DNA from: an uncultured Prochlorococcus sp.
GTDB taxonomy: Bacteria; Cyanobacteriota; Cyanobacteriia; PCC-6307; Cyanobiaceae
Length of the DNA stretch: 32,604 bases
Reading direction: 5' to 3'
Assembly: GCA_902589115.1 (NCBI GenBank)
Contig: CACIRS010000015.1
Coordinates: forward strand, 1-32,604
Part shown: positions 22,329 to 28,652 of the stretch, piece after piece
Layout of the letters: each line of letters begins with the position of its first letter
Numbering within the stretch: the stretch's first letter is position 1
Translations under genes and position numbers: made by a program
The notes under the pieces: model-generated
What the model saw: the letters and a program-made list of their open reading frames with translations, nothing else
What the model was told of the DNA's origin: nothing
Databases searched by the model: none

Positions 22329-22346
22329 AAGCTTCGCAAGCTTTTT
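22329..22346 (+). terminator. Hairpin after the 160-residue gene
   Basis: AAGCTT at 22329-22334 and 22338-22343 form a 6-base-pair stem with loop CGC, followed by TTT. It is a weak intrinsic terminator candidate 37 bases after the stop codon. Confidence 0.45.
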
Positions 22347-22775
22347 GGGTGAATACTAGAATTACTAGAATGCTTATGATGATAAGAACAAATATAAGTA
22401 GCTATCCTTTCAAAAAATATATATATTGATAATCTATGGCACTATAGAAAATTTCTCTAATCAAAGAAGTGGTTCATCTTGATTTCTATAACCTATTGGT
22501 TCTTTTATTTATTGCATTACTCTTGTTGGTCAATTGCAAACATAAAAGCAAATAGGATCAAGACTAAATTTTCATACCAAATGGACTTTTAGATTGGGCA
22601 ATCTGTAAAATCATAGAAATTCATGGATAGTTAGATAATAAATATTCCCTCCTACAAGGTTAGAACTTTTTGTTAACCAATAAAAGTCAGTTTTATAGTA
22701 TTGATAGGAGCCTTTTGATAGGATAGATTGAAATTATATTAGACCTACCAAGAAATTGATTTGGAGTAAAAATAA
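22347..22775. other. AT-rich spacer before the TPR gene
   Basis: These 429 bases have no supported gene. One 37-codon frame with a TTG start at 22479 encodes a hydrophobic peptide but lacks other support. Upstream of the TPR gene there is a GGAG 11 bases before its ATG. Confidence 0.45.
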
Positions 22776-23447
22776 ATGACGACATATAAGAATAATTCAA
22801 GGGCTCTTAATTATTTCAGAGATGGAAATGAAAAAATAATTAACAAAGATTATACTGGTGCGATTAATTCTTATTCCATTGCCATAGCAATTATACCTAA
22901 GTATACTTTTGCTTTTTTTAATCGAGGCTTAGCGAAGGAGAAGCTCCGCCTTTATCATCAAGCAATTATTGATTTTGAAGAAGTTCTCCAAATCAACCCA
23001 TTACACATAAAGGCTTATACTAAATGTGCAGATTTATACAAACAAATCAATAATTTAGAAAAGGCTATTAATATTTACTCTAGGCTAATCGAAATAAAAG
23101 CTTTAGATGCACTTTCCTATAATAGTAGAGGAGAGTTAAAAATGCTTTCAAATGATTTCAAAGGTGCTATTTATGATTTCTCCATAGCTATAGAAATTGA
23201 CCCTAATCTTGACTATTTATATAAGAATAGAGGCTTGGCAAAGCAAGAAAGTAATGATTTTAGTGGGGCATTTTCAGACTTTAATAAATCTATTGAAATG
23301 AATCCAAATGATGGATTTACATTTTTATATCGTGGAACTCTTAAGTATCAACTTTATAAACTTAACCATGGATGCTCGGATTGGGAAAAAGCAGCTAGTT
23401 TAGGAGTTGCCGAAGCAAAAAAATTAATTAAGATGCATTTTTGCTAA
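22776..23447 (+). CDS. Tetratricopeptide-repeat protein
   Basis: This 223-residue protein is made of about five TPR units: helix pairs with the W/L/G/Y...A...F...A...P pattern, such as DYTGAINSYSIAIAIIP, YHQAIIDFEEVLQINP, DFKGAIYDFSIAIEIDP and DFSGAFSDFNKSIEMNP. It ends with a Sel1-like NHGCSDWEKAASLGVAEA. TPR superhelices bind partner proteins or peptides; no catalytic domain or signal peptide is visible. The partner is unknown. Confidence 0.88.
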   Translation: MTTYKNNSRALNYFRDGNEKIINKDYTGAINSYSIAIAIIPKYTFAFFNRGLAKEKLRLYHQAIIDFEEVLQINPLHIKAYTKCADLYKQINNLEKAINIYSRLIEIKALDALSYNSRGELKMLSNDFKGAIYDFSIAIEIDPNLDYLYKNRGLAKQESNDFSGAFSDFNKSIEMNPNDGFTFLYRGTLKYQLYKLNHGCSDWEKAASLGVAEAKKLIKMHFC

Positions 23448-23663
23448 TATACAATAACAATACATAACGCCCTAACCTTTGATTAAAATCTTAGAATTAA
23501 TAGATAGCTAATAGTTCTAATGATATGTTTTTTTTTTAATTTCTTGCTCTTTAACTTATTGCATTACGAATTTAATTTTTCTATCCAATGTTTGATTGTG
23601 TTGCTTAAACTACCTTCCAAAATTGTTTTAATTAAATACAAGCATCAGTAAAAAAATATGCGT

Positions 23664-23725
23664 AAAAAAAAAGGCGCCCTCATCGAGCAGCGCCCATAAC
23701 GACAAACTTGTGTGAGGAGTGTCGT
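23664..23725 (-). ncRNA. Yfr1-motif small RNA, copy A
   Basis: On the minus strand this predicted RNA of about 62 bases has a 5' hairpin and a terminator. The hairpin is ACGACA paired with TGTCGT around loop CTCCTCACACAAGTT. The terminator stem, GGCGC with GCGCC plus an inner CTC/GAG, is followed by nine T. The 11-mer ACTCCTCACAC (complement of 23710-23720) equals the ultraconserved Yfr1 core. Unlike classic Yfr1, the core lies in a hairpin loop and not in a single-stranded linker. It is identical over 61 bases to copy B, in opposite orientation. Confidence 0.8.
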
Positions 23726-23731
23726 AATTGG

Positions 23732-23760
23732 TTTCTAATCAAAAGTGGCAACAAAGTCAA
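23732..23760 (-). promoter_or_regulatory. Predicted promoter of copy A
   Basis: On the minus strand, TTGACT (complement of 23755-23760) and TAGAAA (complement of 23732-23737) are spaced by 17 bases. The expected start, about 7 bases further, is 23725, exactly the first base of the 5' hairpin. Confidence 0.65.
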
Positions 23761-24116
23761 GTGATTTAATTAGAGATATCCTTATAGCCAGGAACCAATA
23801 CTTGGAATACCTGCAGCCAGTGCATTTCAATGAAATAAAAAGATTCTTTCAAAAGTTTCAGGAGTCTTGGAATCAGATGGGATCTCATTAGGAGTTCATG
23901 CTTCTTGCAGAACCAAGTTTTGGCGCATTATTGGGCTTTTCCCATAGAGCCACAAAGGAACCTTTTAGGACACCCTTTTTTAGAACGAATAGCAACTTAT
24001 TTCATTTAAGATTCGTTGAGGTCCTGCTTGCTTATCGTCAATGAACTTACCTGGCCTGCTGGATTGTATTATTATGGTTAACTTCAAAGACTTCCTTACT
24101 CGGGACTAAAGGTCAT

Positions 24117-24314
24117 ATGGCAAAGAAAGGTACCAGGATAGTTGTCACCTTAGAGTGCACTGAATGTCGTTCTGCGCCCAGTTCAGAGAAACGCTCTCCT
24201 GGCGTTTCCAGATACACGACTGAAAAGAACAGAAGAAACACAACAGAAAGGTTGGAACTTAAAAAGTTCTGTCCCCAACTCAATAAAATGACTATCCACA
24301 AGGAAATTAAATAA
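24117..24314 (+). CDS. rpmG: 50S ribosomal protein L33
   Basis: This 65-residue protein matches bacterial L33 end to end ([18 protein letters not shown] at the N-terminus, [28 protein letters not shown] at the C-terminus). The first zinc pair CTEC is intact, but the second reads CPQL with only one Cys, so zinc binding may be lost. In Prochlorococcus and other cyanobacteria rpmG is usually followed by rpsR; here over 600 bases of spacer follow and no rpsR is in the window. It lies inside the segment bounded by the inverted RNA copies A and B. It could be a second copy or a moved single copy. Confidence 0.95.
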   Translation: MAKKGTRIVVTLECTECRSAPSSEKRSPGVSRYTTEKNRRNTTERLELKKFCPQLNKMTIHKEIK

Positions 24315-24972
24315 TTATTTGAGAATGCATTGCAAAACAAACCTTTTTGAGAATCCAATTATTTTTTAACCCAAAGGGCTTCATAGAAACACTCTTCTAG
24401 TGTAATTGCGATTTTGTCTTGAAGCCCATGATTTACTAGCGAGCCAGGTTCCTTTTGATGAATGATAACTTGCCTTTATGGCATACTGATGCCTTGCAAT
24501 GAATGAATGAATAAACAGGCAAAAATGTACTTGTGATTAACCCTTTAAAAACAACTATAAGTAGTTGTTTTCTTAAAAAGATACATTGTCCAGTAAGAAA
24601 TTCCGCAAGAACAGAATTTCTACCTTGAAAGAAGTAATTCAGGGAGGATTCTCTTAACGCCTCTTCTTAATATGAGTCATATAAAGGTTCGTATAATTAG
24701 CAACTACCAACAAGAGCAAGAGGAAAGTGTTTAAATTCAATTTTTTGGAGCATATTGATCAGTTAATTATAAATATATGAAATCAACCTACTTAATTAAA
24801 ACCTAATTGATAGTGCTATGCACCCTGATCTTGAAAGGATTTATTTGGTTTCGTCTTTAAGAAGAGAGTGAGATTTCAGCAATTCCCTTTATAGCGAGAA
24901 CTCTGATCTTTCCTGCCTTAACTCCTGGACTGGTTCTAATCGATTTAGAGCAAGTAAGTGGGAATTCCCGTT
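24315..24972. other. Long spacer after rpmG with one hairpin
   Basis: There are 658 bases without a supported gene. The visible elements are a run of ATGA/ATGAATGAATG units near 24497-24511, the hairpin at 24550-24569, and a GGGAATTCCC palindrome near 24959-24968. In most Prochlorococcus genomes this position after rpmG would hold rpsR. Confidence 0.5.
24550..24574 (+). terminator. Intrinsic terminator-like hairpin
   Basis: AACAACTA (24550-24557) pairs perfectly with TAGTTGTT (24562-24569) around loop TAAG and is followed by T, TCTT. It lies 236 bases after rpmG and could end its transcript or that of an unseen RNA. Confidence 0.5.
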
Positions 24973-25212
24973 CTAGTTGCCACCATTGCAGTAGTGAACT
25001 GCATTAGATGCACTTTTACCGCTTTCCCTAACTTCTTCAACGCAGGAAGCAAAAACCTTTGCTTCCTGCTTCACTAAGCAAAAATTTAAAGCAATCGCAG
25101 CAAGAGATAACGCAGAGATAACGCTAGTTCCTAATTGGATGACTCCATAGGCAAGCATTGCTCCTTTCTTACTTCCACAATGCTTCTTGACATTGTTGTT
25201 TTCTTCAGTCAT
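24973..25212 (-). CDS. Small membrane protein, 79 residues
   Basis: This protein has a polar N-terminus (MTEENNNVKKHCGSKKGAM), then one or two hydrophobic segments (GVIQLGTSVISALSLAAIALNF, about 25-46), and a C-terminal part with two cysteines (CVEEVRESGK, HYCNGGN). I recall short proteins of this style recurring in Prochlorococcus; function unknown. I prefer ATG at 25212 to the TTG just before it. It is downstream of minus-strand RNA D, whose terminator separates them. Confidence 0.75.
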   Translation of the reverse strand: MTEENNNVKKHCGSKKGAMLAYGVIQLGTSVISALSLAAIALNFCLVKQEAKVFASCVEEVRESGKSASNAVHYCNGGN

Positions 25213-25296
25213 CAAACTTTGAAGTGAATAACAAGAATCCTATGAAATCCTTCCGTCTTCCGTGAGATGGAAGGAGAGGGGAAAACCGACAGGCAC

Positions 25297-25361
25297 AAAA
25301 AAAGAGTGACCCAACCGGCATCACTCTCTCTTCTAACGACTGTTTGGGGACAAATCGCTTT
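25297..25361 (-). ncRNA. Predicted small RNA D with intrinsic terminator
   Basis: On the minus strand a promoter-like pair predicts a start near 25361. The RNA would contain TTGTCCCCAAAC and end in a 7-base-pair hairpin (AGAGTGA/TCACTCT, loop TGCCGGTTGGG) with seven T. No open frame of useful size fits within it. It resembles no RNA family I can name. The 11-mer TTGTCCCCAAA also occurs in the hairpin loop at 21344-21374, on the same strand. Confidence 0.6.
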
Positions 25362-25367
25362 TATCTT

Positions 25368-25396
25368 TTTACACATGCAGGGACTGAATGAATCAA
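25368..25396 (-). promoter_or_regulatory. Predicted promoter of RNA D
   Basis: On the minus strand, TTGATT (complement of 25391-25396) and TGTAAA (complement of 25368-25373) are spaced by 17 bases, ahead of the hairpin-terminated RNA. Confidence 0.5.
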
Positions 25397-25433
25397 AAAG
25401 TCCTTATGCCCTAACAATGAAATTAAAATTGTT

Positions 25434-25462
25434 TTGACTCAGGGGCACTCAAGCAGTAAAAC
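25434..25462 (+). promoter_or_regulatory. Predicted promoter of copy B
   Basis: TTGACT (25434-25439), a 17-base spacer and TAAAAC (25457-25462) predict initiation near 25469, the first base of the RNA hairpin. The layout equals that of copy A although the spacer sequence differs. Confidence 0.65.
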
Positions 25463-25468
25463 AAAAAC

Positions 25469-25529
25469 ACGACACTCCTCACACAAGTTTGTCGTTATGG
25501 GCGCTGCTCGATGAGGGCGCCTTTTTTTT
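25469..25529 (+). ncRNA. Yfr1-motif small RNA, copy B
   Basis: This predicted RNA of about 61 bases is identical to copy A. The 5' stem is 25469-25474 with 25490-25495, and its 15-base loop completes ACTCCTCACAC at 25474-25484. The terminator hairpin at 25499-25521 is followed by T8. No ORF is present. Yfr1 is an abundant cyanobacterial sRNA whose core pairs with porin (som) mRNAs, so the same targets are possible here. Confidence 0.8.
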
Positions 25530-25590
25530 CTTTGCGCACAATTCGAAAAATTCAGTTATGTTCATCTGATAATTAACCATTATTTGAACA

Positions 25591-25908
25591 ATGCTTCGCA
25601 AGCAAGAAAAAAATGCAATTACCCGAGGCTTGCTACTCGGCCTTGGATGGGGATGGGGCTTAGATAGGTTTTATGAGGGAGATAAGAAAGGAGGAATTCT
25701 CTCAATTATTGGATGGGCGATCATTTTTACAAGTTTCTTTTATTTAAAGTGCTCAGGGATTGAATACGTAGATGGAGTGAAGGATTATTCCAGCTACAGT
25801 CCTAATCCATTAATTATTCTTCCTTTTATCGCTGGCTTATATGGTGTGTATTTAATTATTAGAAAATCATTCAAATTGGCAAAACAATTTGAAACAGCAG
25901 AAGATTGA
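25591..25908 (+). CDS. TM2-domain membrane protein
   Basis: This 105-residue protein has two membrane helix regions. The first carries the TM2-like GLGWGWGLDRFYEGDKKGGI turn (Gly-rich helix, then D-R-F-Y), followed by LSIIGWAIIFTSFFYL. A further helix, PLIILPFIAGLYGVYLI, precedes a basic tail. TM2 proteins are small bacterial membrane proteins of unclear role. The start is ATG at 25591, 62 bases after the terminator of copy B. The gene ends just before copy C. Confidence 0.8.
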   Translation: MLRKQEKNAITRGLLLGLGWGWGLDRFYEGDKKGGILSIIGWAIIFTSFFYLKCSGIEYVDGVKDYSSYSPNPLIILPFIAGLYGVYLIIRKSFKLAKQFETAED

Positions 25909-25953
25909 TAATCATCACTTAAATCAAAAACTCAAAAGAAGCAGCATAAAACT

Positions 25954-26013
25954 ACGAGACTCCTCACAGAAGTTTCTCGATATTGGTTCTGCTCGATAAG
26001 GGCACCTTTTTTT
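25954..26013 (+). ncRNA. Yfr1-motif small RNA, diverged copy C
   Basis: It has the same layout as copies A and B. The stem is CGAGA (25955-25959) with TCTCG (25975-25979) around loop CTCCTCACAGAAGTT. A terminator-like GGTTCTGCTCGATAAGGGCACC with seven T follows. Relative to A/B the stem changed C-G to G-C on both sides, so pairing is kept, and only one loop base differs. The terminator stem has one mismatch. The promoter is weaker (CATAAA at 25945-25950, no clear -35). Confidence 0.68.
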
Positions 26014-26052
26014 ATGTGCTTGCCAAATAATGAGTTATGCGTAAAAATACCC

Positions 26053-26144
26053 ACCGTGAGGAGTTGAGATCCTCCGAGCAGTGGAAACAAGGAAACACGC
26101 GCTCTTTGATCTCCAAGAGAACCTGCCTTTGAGCAGGTTTTTTT
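26053..26144 (+). ncRNA. Yfr2-family (cyano-1) small RNA
   Basis: The tandem GGAAACA motifs at 26083-26089 and 26091-26097 (GTGGAAACAAGGAAACAC) are the hallmark of the Yfr2 family. An upstream hairpin, GAGGA/TCCTC (26058-26062 with 26070-26074), and a final terminator, ACCTGC/GCAGGT at 26121-26138 followed by a T-run, complete the structure. TTGCCA (26020-26025) and TAAAAA (26042-26047) give a plausible promoter. GTGAGGAGT at 26056-26064 is the exact complement of the shared loop core of copies A, B and C. Confidence 0.85.
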
Positions 26145-26399
26145 GTGCCTTGCAATCCTTTCAAGTTTTCCAGTATTCGTCCCACTCATCCTGCAGTTCA
26201 GCACTGATTTTTTATTTTCCAAAAGGTTTTTCTTTAAGAACCCATCATGGGTGATCGTCCTCTTTTTCCCATGGCGGAGCAACGCTTTCCAATAAAAAGA
26301 CAAATGAACCGATTACGAAAAAAAAGCAATCATTAACTTCTTGCTCCCAAGGATCTCTTTAGTTATGTAATTAATGAATCTGTAGAAACCTATGTTTCA

Positions 26400-27150
26400 T
26401 CAAAGTAGAAAAAGGATTGCTCCTGCAGCGAATCCAGAGAGATGACCAATTAAACTGATCCCAGGTCCAAATGAATAAAGCACTCCCATAACTGTAAGAA
26501 CTGTCATTATCTGTCGGCACTGGTAATTACTCCGCAAACCTATCTGAACGCCAAGAAAAGTTTGCTTTCCATAAATAGATGCTAAAAGAATAAATGCATC
26601 TATGCCATAAAGAATGGCACTAAAACCTAAAGAGAGTGACATTGCATTCCTTGCTATAAAAATATCGTAGAACCAATTTAAAGAGACTTGGACTGGGATC
26701 AGAAACGCAATTAGTGTCAGAAAAAATGCCCTATTAGTTAGACCAAGTGTCATAAAGAAGTATCGGGCAATTATAATCCCACCTGTATTAAATAGTAAAT
26801 GCCTAAAATCACCATGAAAGAAATGTGCTGTAATTATTCTGTGTGGTTGAGAGAGCATTCCCCCTGACCAATAAGCGAAGTTTGATTTAGCAAGTAAACC
26901 GAGGATATCACTTGCTATAAAAGCAACTAAACATATCAAAAAAAGGTATTAAATACTGCCAATCATCTCTGGAGATAGTGATCCCTGAAGACAGTGATCT
27001 ATATCCTTGATAAACTTTATTTCCACTGTTTCTTCGTTGTTTAAAACATATTGCAAAAGAACCGCACTTTATACATACCAACCTTCCTCCTAAAGAACGA
27101 TCATTCTTGATATCTGTTGAACCACATGCTTTGCATTGATGGATTGCCAT
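26400..27150 (-). pseudogene. Zinc-ribbon rhomboid protease, split by a frameshift at A7
   Basis: The 5' frame (27150-26908, 80 codons) encodes a zinc ribbon (CKACGSTDI near residue 6, CIKCGS near 26). The overlapping 3' frame (to 26400) encodes a rhomboid-family intramembrane serine protease: HFFHGDFRHLLFNTGG, catalytic-type GFSAILYG, and GHLSGFAAG with the catalytic His. Removing one base from the seven-A run at 26938-26944 (T7 in the mRNA sense) joins them into WQYLIPF-LICLVAFIASDIL, a continuous membrane helix, giving about 249 residues. The second frame has a stop just upstream and only a TTG start. It may be a real mutation, a slippery site that restores the frame, or a sequencing error. 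Confidence 0.75.
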
Positions 27151-27270
27151 TATCTAATCAATGCTTTTAGTCTTGAGGCATCTTAGAAGAAGTGCCATTG
27201 AAACTCGACCGAAAGGTTCCTTTCAAGAGCAACCAATTTGAGACCGTGTGGTCCCGTGTGAATGAGTTTG

Positions 27271-27291
27271 AACGGAGAGGGTGTAATTCGA
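27271..27291 (-). repeat. Partial tRNA-Ser 3' end, att-like copy 1
   Basis: AACGGAGAGGGTG matches the 3' end of tRNA-Ser(CGA) plus two flanking bases (28837-28849) over 13 of 13 bases, then ATTCGA of the T-loop matches after two changed bases. This is 19 of 21 overall. It is the expected remnant of an attachment site. Confidence 0.65.
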
Positions 27292-27353
27292 CTTGGTTTT
27301 ATCTGAGAACTCATGAGAAAACATGAGAACAATTTTGTGGAAATTGGGCAAAA

Positions 27354-27426
27354 ATCCCACAACAAATCCCACAACAAATAAAAATCCCACAACATTCTCA
27401 AAAATCCCACAACAAATCCCACAACA
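27354..27426 (+). repeat. Five direct repeats of ATCCCACAACA
   Basis: Perfect 11-base copies start at 27354, 27366, 27384, 27404 and 27416 (steps 12, 18, 20, 12). The spacers are too short and unequal for CRISPR. The position 70 bases inside att-like copy 1 suggests arm-type recombinase sites. A minus-strand frame through this array encodes only a repeat artefact. Confidence 0.85.
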
Positions 27427-27613
27427 CTTCCGGTGTCTCAGTAAACCGATTTCGTTGTCGTTGATTTCACTTAACTCTGCTTAATAGAGAGAATTACGCC
27501 AAAATATGAGAGACAAGACCGAAGTCATCAACGAGTTTGGCGACCTTTGACCAGTTCTATGAGGCACTAGAGCATCAAAGATAAATCTAAATGCGAAAAG
27601 TGCTTCTGTTGAA

Positions 27614-27641
27614 TTGGTCTCATGAGCACTCATGAGACCAA
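27614..27641. repeat. Perfect 12-base-pair inverted repeat
   Basis: TTGGTCTCATGA (27614-27625) and TCATGAGACCAA (27630-27641) flank GCAC. It lies directly beside att-like copy 2 at 27643. No T-run follows on either strand in the right place for a clear terminator, so a protein-binding or recombination site is as likely. Confidence 0.8.
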
Positions 27642-27642
27642 A

Positions 27643-27655
27643 AACGGAGAAGGTG
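27643..27655 (-). repeat. Partial tRNA-Ser 3' end, att-like copy 2
   Basis: AACGGAGAAGGTG matches 28837-28849 at 12 of 13 positions. After it the sequence diverges from the tRNA. Together with copy 1 it suggests successive insertions at the same tRNA gene. Confidence 0.5.
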
Positions 27656-27716
27656 TCCGTTAAGTAGAGACTACATGGTCCTTCCTGGAACCAACTTCGG
27701 GTTATTTTTTGGTCTT

Positions 27717-27738
27717 TTCCCTAACATTTTCCCTAACA
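27717..27738 (+). repeat. Two direct repeats of TTCCCTAACA
   Basis: Perfect copies at 27717-27726 and 27729-27738 are 12 bases apart. The same motif forms a four-copy array at 28653-28714, so the two arrays bracket the membrane-protein gene at 27772-28503. Confidence 0.8.
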
Positions 27739-27771
27739 CAGTAAAAGGGTCTTATCGGAATAATTTTAGAC

Positions 27772-28503
27772 CTAGTAATCGCTTGGGAGAAGATTAAGAC
27801 ATGTGTAATGATTAGGGTCCTGTCCTTGTGATATTTTATTCCGCCTGCAGTTTTCATACTTATCAATCTCTCGCTGGCGATTTGTTAGTCTCTCATTTTG
27901 TTCTTGTCGGTAATTTGCCTGTTGTTGATTATACAAATTCAATCCAATAATCAAGGCGACAATAATTAATCCTAATACGATTAGATTAAAATTATTTTTT
28001 CCACTTAGACTTATTCTTTTAGATCTTTTAATTCCAAGAAAACCTTTAGATCTTTTAATTTTAAGAAAACCTATAATTAGTGGAATAAGTGAAGGGACTA
28101 AAATCAACCAAAACTCTGTCCCAAAGATACAAACACCTAATCCAAAGGTTTTACAAAGATCTTCTCCACCTGGAAATAAAGTCCAAAACAATGTAATAGG
28201 GAACAAAGCAAAGGCAGCGATATTCAAAAAAGCAATTAAAAATGATTGGTATTCTTTTTTAGTATGCCGACTCCCTGAAGTTAATTTCAAAATGAATGAG
28301 CGATATATCATCCATTGACTCTTAATAAAATTAAGATATTTTCTAAATTTAGTTAAGTAATTATTCAGTATTTCAATTTGCTTATTTACTTTTATCCAAT
28401 TCTGTAGATTCTTCAAAAGTACAGGTTTATCAACCAAATTTACATTTTTTAAAACCAAAATAAAGATCAATAGGTAGATTATAACTCTAATAAATGCAAT
28501 CAT
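27772..28503 (-). CDS. Hypothetical membrane protein, 243 residues
   Basis: I do not recognise this protein. It has an N-terminal hydrophobic helix (about 4-18), two more near 88-110 and 128-146 (FLNIAAFALFPITLFWTLFPGG; WLILVPSLIPLIIGFL), and a fourth near 173-187 (FNLIVLGLIIVALIIGLNL). A polar tail rich in Gln, Asn and Arg with two cysteines (CRRNKIS, YTCLNLL) follows. Between helices three and four a nine-residue unit is duplicated (IKRSKGF, IKRSKRI). It lies alone between repeat arrays, as cargo of the putative element. The ATG start is at 28503. Confidence 0.7.
   Translation of the reverse strand: MIAFIRVIIYLLIFILVLKNVNLVDKPVLLKNLQNWIKVNKQIEILNNYLTKFRKYLNFIKSQWMIYRSFILKLTSGSRHTKKEYQSFLIAFLNIAAFALFPITLFWTLFPGGEDLCKTFGLGVCIFGTEFWLILVPSLIPLIIGFLKIKRSKGFLGIKRSKRISLSGKNNFNLIVLGLIIVALIIGLNLYNQQQANYRQEQNERLTNRQREIDKYENCRRNKISQGQDPNHYTCLNLLPSDY
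28021..28074. repeat. In-frame 27-base tandem duplication
   Basis: AGATCTTTTAATT begins at 28021 and again at 28048, with nearly identical 27-base units. It adds nine residues to the cytoplasmic loop of the membrane protein without breaking the frame. Confidence 0.85.
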
Positions 28504-28652
28504 TCTACTTAGGAAAAATATTATGCAAATTTAATTTACACTCTTAGTGTAATCCCTAGTCAGAACAGTAACCAATCGCTATCTGCTGATAATTCCTTAG
28601 AGAAGAAAACATGCAAAAAATAAACCCAGCAGTAAAAGTCAAATAAAAGCAA

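Noticed and set aside
22479-22592. Plus-strand 37-residue hydrophobic peptide with TTG start
   Set aside because: It has no ribosome binding site, no operon context and AT-rich sequence that yields such frames by chance.
23523-23651. Plus-strand short Phe-rich frame starting MICFFFNFLLFN
   Set aside because: It is driven by a poly-T run and has no supporting signal.
24113-24358. Minus-strand 81-codon frame opposite rpmG
   Set aside because: It is the antisense shadow of the clearly identified ribosomal protein L33.
25932-26303. Minus-strand 123-codon frame
   Set aside because: It runs antisense through small RNA copy C, the Yfr2-family RNA and both terminators, with no protein-like pattern.
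27183-27422. Minus-strand 79-codon frame with repeated Trp-Asp-Phe
   Set aside because: It reads through the ATCCCACAACA repeat array and the tRNA-Ser fragment; the composition is a repeat artefact.
27354-27426. Possible CRISPR array
   Set aside because: Repeats are only 11 bases, spacers are 1-9 bases and unequal, and no cas gene is present.
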